From positions 1 to 8,778 of the forward strand of contig JAGQHH010000630.1 of assembly GCA_020431945.1 (NCBI GenBank): a stretch of DNA of 8,778 bases, in the 5' to 3' direction. Positions 1 to 5,305 of this stretch are shown piece after piece; position 1 is the stretch's first letter, and each line of letters starts with the position of its first letter. The stretch is from Cyanobacteria bacterium HKST-UBA02. GTDB lineage: Bacteria > Cyanobacteriota > Vampirovibrionia > Obscuribacterales > Obscuribacteraceae. The notes beneath the pieces are model-generated. The model worked only from the letters and a program-made list of their open reading frames with translations. It did no database searches and was not told the DNA's origin. Position numbers and translations under genes: made by a program.

Positions 1-35
1 GCCTTCAGGTCATCGAGGCTGAACGAGGCGCCCAT
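1..35 (-). CDS. Start of a gene running off the left edge (partial)
   Basis: An ATG on the minus strand at 35-33 overlaps the TAA stop (37-35) of the upstream 428-residue gene as TAATG, the typical stop/start overlap of translationally coupled genes. It stays open to the window edge and reads MGASFSLDDLK. Only about 11 residues are visible, so no function can be given. The overlap suggests co-transcription with, and a shared job with, the MshEN-like repeat protein. There is no good Shine-Dalgarno sequence before the ATG, which fits re-initiation by ribosomes finishing the upstream gene. A chance ATG cannot be excluded. Confidence 0.5.
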   Translation of the reverse strand, partial: MGASFSLDDLK

Positions 36-1321
36 TATTTTTTGAACTTACCGAAAAGACCGCCGAGAAAGCCCTTCTTGTCCGATTCGTCTTCTCCGGG
101 CTCTTCCACGTGGACTTCCTCGAAGTCAGGGGAGACATTCTTGAGGGCTTCGGCGAACTCGATGCCGGAACGTTTGACGAATTTCATCACTTTCACCAGG
201 TGATGATCGGTGATGATTCCGGAATCGACCAGTTTCTGACCCTGCATGGCAGAGTCTATAAGCCGCTGCTCGATGAGGTCTTTGGAGATGATCACTTCGC
301 CCAGGGAGATGCCCAGTTGCGAGCCCAGGGATTCGGCACGGGCGAGCTCCTCCGGATTGAGAATCTCAGCCTGACGAATCAGCCACATGATCCTGTTGAT
401 GGAGCCGACTTCCTCCTGGCGGGCGGATTTCTCGTTCATGACGACTTCCACCGGCACGCCCCGGTTATTGGCCTGCCTGAGGATCTCGGCAGCCTGCAGG
501 GTGTTGATCTTGCCTTCGTTGACGAGATTCTGGAGTTTGAGACTCTCGTCCAGGGCAGTGGGTGAGATCATTCCCTGCTGGACCAGGACCTGACCCACAG
601 GCTGGTTCTCCACCAGACCTCGCTCGATGGCAGAAACCTTATCCGATTCGGTCACCAGACCCGCCTGGGAAAGGAGCTCTCCCACCCGGATTCTCTCCTG
701 GTCTACCCGGTAAGCGCCGGTCTCCGAAAGAGATTGCTCGATGGTCTGATGCTTGCGATAGGAGGCCGCCAGACCGGCTACAGCCTGGTCGTAAGTTATC
801 TTGCCGTCCCGGACCAGAACCTGGGCTGTGAGAGCGGAAGCCAGGATATTAGAGGTGATGGCCCGGGCCAGCACCAGACAGCGACCCAGAGGCAGGTTGT
901 TCTCCTCGGACTGGCGCATGCACTGGTCTACGACTCCGGGGCTGACTATGCCCGAATCGGCCAGAAGCTTGCCCAGCTCGCCGGAGGCGACGACTTCATT
1001 GCGCTCGGCAGGCGGTGCCCAGCCAAGGCGCCGGAAAGCATCATCCAGAGAGATATGACCCTTGATACAGACGTTCAGCGCTCTTACGCCGAACTCGGCG
1101 GAGATGAGATTCTCACGCAACATGGACTGGACTTCGATAGCCGCCAGGAGGTCACGCTCGCTCAGCTCGCCAATCGTCATCAAGACCCGTCCGACCGGCG
1201 TGCTCGACTTTTTTGCGACCTGGAGCGCCTCCATCAGCACTTCCTGGCGAATTACACCGGCAGCGACCAGCAGCTCGCCGATGCGCTTGGTACCAGCCCT
1301 TCTTTCTCGTGCTATCTCCAT
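35..1321 (-). CDS. MshEN/GspE-N-like four-repeat protein without ATPase domain
   Basis: A 428-residue soluble protein with no signal peptide or membrane segment. It holds four repeats of about 70 residues plus linkers, beginning near residues 13, 115, 212 and 310. The pattern is R-[IV]-G-E-LL-x3-G-[LV]-[IV] ... P-[VL]-G-R/Q-x-L ... G-x-[IL]-S, then L-x2-Q-x-L-[VR]-x2-G-I. This resembles the N-terminal domain of GspE/PilB/MshE ATPases, which in MshE binds cyclic di-GMP. Repeats 1 and 3 keep the leading R-x-G-E-LL-x3-G (R13-G22, R212-G221); repeat 2 has Glu for Arg, and repeat 4 is degenerate. No Walker A or B motif follows, so it is not an ATPase itself. The C-terminus has an acidic linker (about 398-414) and then a Gly/Phe/Lys-rich tail ending GGLFGKFKK. 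A regulatory or scaffold role for a pilus or secretion machine is inferred. The ATG at 1321 is the first available start; no clear ribosome binding site is seen. Confidence 0.85.
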   Translation of the reverse strand: MEIARERRAGTKRIGELLVAAGVIRQEVLMEALQVAKKSSTPVGRVLMTIGELSERDLLAAIEVQSMLRENLISAEFGVRALNVCIKGHISLDDAFRRLGWAPPAERNEVVASGELGKLLADSGIVSPGVVDQCMRQSEENNLPLGRCLVLARAITSNILASALTAQVLVRDGKITYDQAVAGLAASYRKHQTIEQSLSETGAYRVDQERIRVGELLSQAGLVTESDKVSAIERGLVENQPVGQVLVQQGMISPTALDESLKLQNLVNEGKINTLQAAEILRQANNRGVPVEVVMNEKSARQEEVGSINRIMWLIRQAEILNPEELARAESLGSQLGISLGEVIISKDLIEQRLIDSAMQGQKLVDSGIITDHHLVKVMKFVKRSGIEFAEALKNVSPDFEEVHVEEPGEDESDKKGFLGGLFGKFKK

Positions 1322-1473
1322 TGACGCCGTTTATTGAAAGCGCGATCGCTCATAATCCCCTGCCCATGCTAGATAGTCTATCAGGCCCTGAGGCCTTCCA
1401 GAAAATCCTATTACGGAAGATATGCCCGTATTTGGAAGAATAACCACTTGAAAAGACGATCTGAACAAACGAC

Positions 1474-1507
1474 GGAGTAAGTGCGGTCAAAGGACCACAC
1501 TTACTCC
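1474..1507 (-). terminator. Strong hairpin terminator closing the small-paralog array
   Basis: Arms 1474-1488 and 1493-1507 form a 15-bp stem around a 4-nt loop. In plus-strand RNA one pair (1484/1497) is a C-A mismatch. In minus-strand RNA the same position is a G-U wobble, so the stem is continuous only for transcripts coming from the paralog genes. It starts 36 nt past the stop codon at 1544, and the following minus-strand bases read GTCGTTTGTTC, a moderate U-run. This fits an intrinsic terminator for the array. Confidence 0.75.
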
Positions 1508-1543
1508 AACGAGCCATGGATTCTCTAGGTCAGGATTCGGAGC

Positions 1544-2002
1544 TTAGTAGTTGTCGTCGTAAGGAACTACGAAGCCTTTGCCCTGAAAGATCATGCTATG
1601 GCTGCCGCTATGAGGGCTGGGATAGCCAACGAAGCCATGATGCATACCATAGGCCCAGCCGTGTCCCATACCGTAGATGGCACCGGCGACCATACCGACA
1701 GGTGCTCCCACCAGCGAGCCTGCTACCATCTCATAGGCGCCGTCCTCGTTGCCGAGGTTACGGGCGACCATTTTCGTTCCGCCGATGGTACCCTTGACTG
1801 CGTCCTGGAAGGTCGCGGTCGGGGTGGTCCACATGGTGGTAACGGTCTGGCTGAGCAGCCGCATTGGGAAGTACCACATTTCATATACTACGCGAGCAGA
1901 CTCGGGTCTTTCGGGATAAGCGAAGCTGGGAGCTGCCATTCCGATAAGCAAACCTGCTGCGATTAGCGATGCAAACAGTTTTTTGAACATTCCTTTCACC
2001 AT
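1544..2002 (-). CDS. Small secreted glycine-zipper paralog A (unknown family)
   Basis: A 152-residue protein, last of four tandem paralogs. The signal peptide (residues 1-28) has a basic start, a hydrophobic core and AAPSFA as the likely cleavage site. The mature part has a FPMRLL segment (45-50) like the LPVRVL of the first paralog, then the shared TK-x-VA-x2-LGNEDG motif (76-88), then a glycine-zipper stretch (95-123) with GAPVGMVAG and YGMGHG. It differs from the other three at the end: the W/F-E-[KQ]-PFS element is missing, replaced by a Tyr/Pro/His/Gly/Ser-rich tail ending VVPYDDNY. I do not recognise the family; an envelope or outer-membrane-associated location is inferred. The start at 2002 has GGAAGA just upstream; a second ATG at 1990 (MFKK) is also possible. 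The gap to the upstream paralog is 39 nt, and the hairpin at 1474-1507 lies downstream. Confidence 0.85.
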   Translation of the reverse strand: MVKGMFKKLFASLIAAGLLIGMAAPSFAYPERPESARVVYEMWYFPMRLLSQTVTTMWTTPTATFQDAVKGTIGGTKMVARNLGNEDGAYEMVAGSLVGAPVGMVAGAIYGMGHGWAYGMHHGFVGYPSPHSGSHSMIFQGKGFVVPYDDNY

Positions 2003-2041
2003 TCTTCCTAGAAATTAGTGCTTTTAGGCTGACTGACCAGC

Positions 2042-2446
2042 TTATCTTTCTTCCATCGTGATGTAGCTCCAGCGGCTGAAGGGCTTTTCCCAGCCTTTCT
2101 TCCAGCCGTGGAAGAAACCACGATAGACACCGTGAAGAGCGCCGAGACCGAAGCCGACGGTTCCACCGATGGGAACTGCAGCAGCAATCTGACCGGCACC
2201 TTCTTCATCGCCGAACTTTCCGGCGACATGCTGGGTACCCTTCAGGAACCAGTGGTAGCTATCATCGATAGGACCGCTGACTCCGCCGGATACTGCAGCG
2301 CCGGTGAGAGCACCGACGGTGCGAAGTGGCGCTTGAATGCACCACATGATGGGCTTGGCCTCATAGTCAAGAGCCATAGCAGGAGCTGTGGCGCTAGCCA
2401 ACAGCGTCGCTGAAAGGATGAATCGACCTAGAGTTTTGTTTTTCAT
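2042..2446 (-). CDS. Small secreted glycine-zipper paralog B (unknown family)
   Basis: A 134-residue protein, third in the array. The signal peptide spans residues 1-26 and ends in TAPAMA. The mature chain starts LDYEAKP, has a single Cys36, an APLRTVG segment (39-45), the shared GTQ-x-VA-x2-FGDEEG motif (70-83), a glycine-rich hydrophobic stretch (93-114, GGTVGFGLGALHG), and the terminus GW-x-KGWEKPFS followed by W-SYI and an acidic end. Here the usual K of the TK motif is Q. The ATG at 2446 is preceded by GGGGG with a 4-nt spacer, which supports the start. It sits 63 nt after paralog C and 39 nt before paralog A, all on one strand, so co-transcription is likely. No known function is assigned. 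Confidence 0.87.
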   Translation of the reverse strand: MKNKTLGRFILSATLLASATAPAMALDYEAKPIMWCIQAPLRTVGALTGAAVSGGVSGPIDDSYHWFLKGTQHVAGKFGDEEGAGQIAAAVPIGGTVGFGLGALHGVYRGFFHGWKKGWEKPFSRWSYITMEER

Positions 2447-2509
2447 TATTCCCCCACTTTCCGTGATACCCGATGTTTGGCTCTAACTCGGGTTATATGA
2501 GAAGGTTTC

Positions 2510-2893
2510 CTAGTTTTCCTCGACAACGATATAAGACTCGGTGCTGAAAGGTTTTTCCCAGCCAGTCCGCATGCCGTACATCATTCCGGTGATGGCGCCG
2601 TAGGGGATACCCCATACCATGCCTACCGGGATTCCGAGAATAGCGCCCACAACATTCTGACCGAGACCTTCAGAATCGCCGAAAGCTTCGGCAAGGTACT
2701 TGGTCGTTTTGAGAGGGCAGTTGTAGAGAGAGTGGTAAACCACGCCCTCGGGTGTGTCGATAATTGTTGCGGTAGTTGCTCCGAGCAATGCACCGACGGC
2801 GCCGAGAGGCGTGCTGTCGTCTGCGAGCGCCGGGGCAGCCATGCTCATGGTCATGGCACCCGCCGTCATTAACGCGATTAGCTTGTTTTTCAT
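2510..2893 (-). CDS. Small secreted glycine-zipper paralog C (unknown family)
   Basis: A 127-residue protein, second in the array. The reading frame is open further upstream to an ATG at 2956, but the ATG at 2893 is chosen because GGAG lies 5 nt before it and because the protein then begins with a clean signal peptide (MKNKLIALM ... APALA, residues 1-25), as in its paralogs. The mature chain carries small-residue-rich segments (30-46), a single Cys59, the shared TTK-x-LA-x2-FGDSEG motif (63-76), a glycine zipper (83-108, with GIPVGMVWG and YG) and the GWEKPFS terminus (111-117) followed by ESYIVVEE. The likely product is exported across the inner membrane. The function is unknown. Confidence 0.88.
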   Translation of the reverse strand: MKNKLIALMTAGAMTMSMAAPALADDSTPLGAVGALLGATTATIIDTPEGVVYHSLYNCPLKTTKYLAEAFGDSEGLGQNVVGAILGIPVGMVWGIPYGAITGMMYGMRTGWEKPFSTESYIVVEEN

Positions 2894-2898
2894 AGTTA

Positions 2899-2902
2899 CT
2901 CC
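2899..2902 (-). promoter_or_regulatory. Ribosome binding site fixing the start of paralog C
   Basis: GGAG on the minus strand, 5 nt before the ATG at 2893. It decides against the upstream in-frame ATG at 2956, which would put 21 extra residues ahead of the signal peptide. Confidence 0.75.
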
Positions 2903-2979
2903 ACTTGGCCCGTGAGGATGGCACGTTGTCCACCCTCTCGTTATTACCATCGTCACTGTTCAGATGCAATCACTTCAGG

Positions 2980-3369
2980 TTATTCATCCTTGAATGTGAA
3001 GGCGTCTTTGCTGAATGGTTGCTCGAAACCGGTTTTCATACCGTGCCAGCCACCATCAAACACACCATATGCGGCACCACCGACGAGTCCGAAAGGACCA
3101 CCGACTACGCCACCAACTACCTGGTGGTATGTACCGTCTTCGTCACCGAGTTTGTCGGCGACCCATTTTGTCGCTTGGATAGAACCACGGGTACCATCCT
3201 TGACCATGCCGAGGGGTACTCCAACGACCGTGCCTACTCCAGAGCCGAGAACTCGAACCGGCAAGAATACGATTGTCCGGAAGGTGTCATCATCGGCGAA
3301 GGAGGGAGCTCCCATCGTGCCCACGAGGGTGGCCGCGATAACAAAAGAGGACGCTATCTTCTTAAGCAT
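2980..3369 (-). CDS. Small secreted glycine-zipper paralog D (unknown family, first of array)
   Basis: A 129-residue protein, first gene of the array. The signal peptide spans residues 1-25 (MLKKIASSF ... APSFA). The mature chain is DDDTFRT, a LPVRVLGSGVG segment (36-46), a small-residue-rich stretch with GVPLG, the shared ATK-x-VA-x2-LGDEDG motif (66-79), a strong glycine zipper (86-110, GGVVGGPFGLVGG and YG) and the terminus GFEQPFS (114-120) followed by an acidic end. The glycine spacing suggests tight helix packing or membrane insertion (inference). The ATG at 3369 is preferred over one at 3381 because GGAG stands 6 nt before it and overlaps the upstream ATG. A promoter-like element lies about 75-100 nt upstream. 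The family is not recognised. Confidence 0.88.
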   Translation of the reverse strand: MLKKIASSFVIAATLVGTMGAPSFADDDTFRTIVFLPVRVLGSGVGTVVGVPLGMVKDGTRGSIQATKWVADKLGDEDGTYHQVVGGVVGGPFGLVGGAAYGVFDGGWHGMKTGFEQPFSKDAFTFKDE

Positions 3370-3375
3370 GCACTT

Positions 3376-3379
3376 CTCC
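3376..3379 (-). promoter_or_regulatory. Ribosome binding site fixing the start of paralog D
   Basis: GGAG on the minus strand with a 6-nt spacer to the ATG at 3369. It overlaps an alternative ATG at 3381 that has no ribosome binding site of its own. Confidence 0.7.
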
Positions 3380-3440
3380 ATCTGTGATTTGTACTAAAGG
3401 GTTGACCAAAATCCGAGACCACCGGGCCTGGGACACACCA

Positions 3441-3468
3441 ATTGTACCCATTTTGCAATACAGGTCTA
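3441..3468 (-). promoter_or_regulatory. Candidate sigma70-type promoter of the paralog array
   Basis: On the minus strand TAGACC (3468-3463, 4 of 6 to TTGACA) is followed after 16 nt by TACAAT (3446-3441, 5 of 6 to TATAAT). Transcription would start near 3434, giving a leader of about 65 nt before the ATG of paralog D. The match is reasonable, but the surrounding DNA is AT-richer than its neighbours, so a chance match is possible. Confidence 0.4.
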
Positions 3469-3473
3469 TAGAC
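3464..3473. promoter_or_regulatory. Perfect 10-bp palindrome overlapping the candidate -35 box
   Basis: GTCTATAGAC is a perfect palindrome covering most of the predicted -35 element of the paralog array. Its placement is right for a repressor or activator half-site pair, but it is short and no second copy is seen nearby. Confidence 0.25.
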
Positions 3474-3653
3474 TCCATCTTGAATTTTGTAGTAACTACG
3501 CGGAAACATCGATACTGCTTGCCATTCAACGATCTGTGCAACTGTAAAAAGTTTGTTTTCTTGACAGCCGCTTTTCAAGATGCATATCCAGTCGATTCTG
3601 GTATCACATACGATTGGGTAACGCTGGTCATCATACACGGGCCATGCGCCTCT

Positions 3654-3681
3654 TGACGTCCAGGGGCCCCGGTAGTCGTCA
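3654..3681 (-). other. GC-rich imperfect hairpin without U-tail
   Basis: In minus-strand RNA, UGACG (3681-3677) pairs with CGUCA (3658-3654), and inside it CCGGG pairs with CCUGG through one G-U pair. On the plus strand that inner pair is a mismatch, so the structure favours minus-strand RNA. No U-run follows, so it is not a classical intrinsic terminator. It could be part of a transcript's 3' end or a structured leader. Confidence 0.3.
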
Positions 3682-3738
3682 CGTTTTCAAACATTTACAG
3701 AAAGCAACAGGACGATCGAATACGGCATTCGTACTTTC

Positions 3739-3768
3739 CTGACCTGTGCGAAACCGGCTTGGCATAAT
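3739..3768 (+). promoter_or_regulatory. Candidate plus-strand promoter with extended -10
   Basis: CTGACC (3739-3744, 4 of 6) is followed after 18 nt by CATAAT (3763-3768, 5 of 6), with TGG directly before the -10 hexamer as in extended -10 promoters. It would start a transcript near 3775 running antisense into the 3' end of the glycosyltransferase gene, and just ahead of the small ORF at 3781. Confidence 0.35.
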
Positions 3769-3780
3769 GCTTTTCGTATC

Positions 3781-3918
3781 ATGCAAAACATCGAGGACGG
3801 CATGCCAAGAAGATCGTCGCGATACTATCGGCGCTATCGCGAATTTCTGCCGGACCTCGGCACAGGAAAACTTTATCGGCTAAAAAACGTGCGTTTTCAG
3901 ACGTTCGAGGTGGTCTGA
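3781..3918 (+). CDS. Doubtful small ORF, Arg/Tyr-rich 45-residue peptide
   Basis: An open frame of 45 codons from ATG 3781 to TGA 3916-3918. A second in-frame ATG at 3802 (38 residues) has GAGGA 4 nt upstream and looks like the better start. The peptide is basic and aromatic near its N-terminus (MPRRSSRYYRRYREF) and has no signal peptide or known motif. It follows a plus-strand promoter-like element and overlaps the 3' end of the glycosyltransferase gene by 22 nt on the opposite strand. Against it, the frame also contains an 8-bp inverted repeat (3817-3842) that would serve as a terminator for the opposite strand, and an ORF this short can arise by chance. Confidence 0.2.
   Translation: MQNIEDGMPRRSSRYYRRYREFLPDLGTGKLYRLKNVRFQTFEVV
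3817..3842 (-). terminator. Possible terminator hairpin after the glycosyltransferase gene
   Basis: TCGCGATA (3817-3824) and its inverted copy (3835-3842) form a perfect 8-bp stem with a 10-nt loop, 55 nt past the glycosyltransferase stop. In the minus direction it is followed by CGATCTTCTTGG, only mildly U-rich. It is the best candidate for the end of the fabZ-to-glycosyltransferase transcript, but it is weak. Confidence 0.35.
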
Positions 3919-5282
3919 CCGATGTGCTCGGTACGATGCCAGGTCGACGCTTGCTTGCCGAAAAGAATCTGACCGAAGGAAATGACTATGCACGGAACCC
4001 AGTGCAGATATATGTACGCAGTGACCAGAATACTGTCCACCAGCGCTTGCCAGACACCGAGCTTGCGGTAAAGCCTGGTAGCAATGAATAGATTGAGCTG
4101 GCTTACCCAGAGGACCGCGAGAACGGAGAGCGCCAGGAAGCTGCCGTATGTAGGACCACCGGTAAAGAATCTCAGGACGTCGGAAGTCAATTCCATAAGT
4201 ATCAATGCCGGTACCACGAAATAAACCGTGAATACCAGCGTATCGATTCGCTCTACAAGAGAAAGCCGGGTAGGCGAGTTGAGCGGGAAGATATAGTCGA
4301 GATAACGGCGAATGCTTCCTTCGGCCCAGCGCCTTCGTTGACGCCAGAGAGCCTTGATATTGGTGACGCCTTCTTCGAAGACATGAGCATCGGGACAGAA
4401 TTTTATGTCCCAGTTGCTGACCAGGAGTCTCATGCTCAGATCGAGATCGTCGGTGAGAGTCCTGTTATTCCAGACACCGACGTCGATCAGGGCAGCGCGC
4501 TTGATCAGCTCGCCGTTGCCGCGCAATTCGACCGCACCACCGATAAGGTCACGACCAACCTGGAAATAGGTGTCGAGAGAATACTCCGACGCCTGGCAGC
4601 CGACCAGGAAGCCTTTTTGATGAAGATAGATGCGTTTTTGCGCCTGCACCGCTCCGACTCTCTCATCCTGCAGGTGCGGAAGGATTTGATTGAGGAAATC
4701 CGGATCGACATAGGCATCGGCATCGAAAACAGCAATCACGTCGCCCTTGGATAGCGGCAGCGCATCATTGAGAGCGGCGGACTTGCCCGGAACCGAACCC
4801 GGCTCCCGACGAATAACCCGCAGGCGATCGTACCTGGTGGTCAGCTCCGCCAGCACCTCAGGCATGTCATCGGTGGAGCCGTCGTCGATCACCCAGACAT
4901 AGAAACGATCGTAATCGAGGTTGAAGAAAGTGGCGACTGTATTGCCAATCACCCTGCCCTCATTCTTGGCTGCTACGAAGATGTCCACCCAGGGGTGCCA
5001 GGTTTCATCGATTTCGCCGGTAATGCGGGCAGTGGTCAGGGATGGCTGAGAAGTGTTGAGAACTTTCTTTACAGCCCGGGAGACCCGCCGTCTTACATAA
5101 TGACGGGCTTTCTTGTGCCATTCGCTCTGGGCGCTGAACAGCCACACCGAGTGGGTGATCATCAGGGCCAGGGCGACATAGAGCAAGAACAGGAGCTCGG
5201 GTCCGGTGACAAGACTGTCGACCAGCTTGAGCATCGCCCAGATGGAAGCCGTTATTCCCAGTAGGATCAGTCTGTTTCGCAT
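3897..5282 (-). CDS. Processive family 2 glycosyltransferase (PgaC/NodC/cellulose-synthase-like)
   Basis: A 461-residue inner-membrane enzyme expected to polymerise a sugar from a nucleotide sugar at the cytoplasmic face. Order: two N-terminal membrane segments (about 4-24 and 27-50), a basic linker, a GT-A domain (about 97-320), and three or four C-terminal hydrophobic segments (about 348-366, 380-402, 414-442). Catalytic signatures are present: DDGSTD (133-138), the metal-binding DAD in FDADA (187-189), TDDLD (277-281) in place of the TED base motif, and QRRRW (315-319), the Q-x2-R-W mark of processive GT2 enzymes. This points to a homopolymer such as beta-1,6-GlcNAc, chitin-like or another glycan; the exact sugar cannot be told. 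It starts 23 nt after the MFS gene, so it is probably the last gene of the fabZ operon. No Shine-Dalgarno sequence is visible before the ATG at 5282. Confidence 0.92.
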   Translation of the reverse strand: MRNRLILLGITASIWAMLKLVDSLVTGPELLFLLYVALALMITHSVWLFSAQSEWHKKARHYVRRRVSRAVKKVLNTSQPSLTTARITGEIDETWHPWVDIFVAAKNEGRVIGNTVATFFNLDYDRFYVWVIDDGSTDDMPEVLAELTTRYDRLRVIRREPGSVPGKSAALNDALPLSKGDVIAVFDADAYVDPDFLNQILPHLQDERVGAVQAQKRIYLHQKGFLVGCQASEYSLDTYFQVGRDLIGGAVELRGNGELIKRAALIDVGVWNNRTLTDDLDLSMRLLVSNWDIKFCPDAHVFEEGVTNIKALWRQRRRWAEGSIRRYLDYIFPLNSPTRLSLVERIDTLVFTVYFVVPALILMELTSDVLRFFTGGPTYGSFLALSVLAVLWVSQLNLFIATRLYRKLGVWQALVDSILVTAYIYLHWVPCIVISFGQILFGKQASTWHRTEHIGQTTSNV

Positions 5283-5305
5283 TTCTATAAGTCTATATGA
5301 CAGCG

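Larger units (their letters stand above)
3382..3896. other. Long intergenic region with hairpins and promoter-like boxes
   Basis: About 515 bases between the glycosyltransferase and the paralog array with no convincing protein gene. Longer open frames on either strand here (for example minus 3354-3638) lack ribosome binding sites and recognisable composition. Visible elements are a minus-strand promoter-like pair upstream of the array (3441-3468), a 10-bp palindrome (3464-3473), a GC-rich hairpin (3654-3681), a 5-bp stem at 3717-3731, a plus-strand promoter-like pair (3739-3768) with a doubtful small ORF from 3781, and an 8-bp hairpin at 3817-3842. It could hold a non-coding RNA or a long leader, but I cannot show that. 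Confidence 0.6.

Noticed and set aside
1342..1349. GCGATCGC, the cyanobacterial HIP1 octamer
   Set aside because: Only one copy was noticed in the window. HIP1 means something only when strongly over-represented, so it gives no taxonomic support here.
1372..1396. Small palindromes GATAG-T-CTATC and AGGCC-CTGA-GGCCT upstream of the MshEN-like gene
   Set aside because: Five-base arms are expected by chance at this frequency, and no good promoter hexamers could be aligned with them.
2468..2493. Inverted repeat ACCCGA ... TCGGGT between paralogs C and B
   Set aside because: Only 6 bp with a 14-nt loop and no U-run in the direction of transcription. It is too weak to call a terminator or attenuator.
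3354..3638. A 94-codon minus-strand open frame upstream of the array containing FGQPFSTN, reminiscent of the PFS terminus of the paralogs
   Set aside because: It lacks a signal peptide, the GDEDG motif and the glycine zipper, overlaps the start of paralog D, spans the predicted promoter, and has unusual composition. The PFS match is most likely chance.
3885..3898. AAAACG-TG-CGTTTT inverted repeat with a U-run right at the glycosyltransferase stop
   Set aside because: The loop would be only 2 nt and the stem is AT-rich and overlaps the stop codon; the hairpin at 3817-3842 is a better terminator candidate.
5289..5301. GTCTATATGAC before the glycosyltransferase, similar to the GTCTATAGAC palindrome at 3464
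   Set aside because: It is not palindromic and differs by an inserted base. Two short AT-rich look-alikes are not enough to claim a shared operator.
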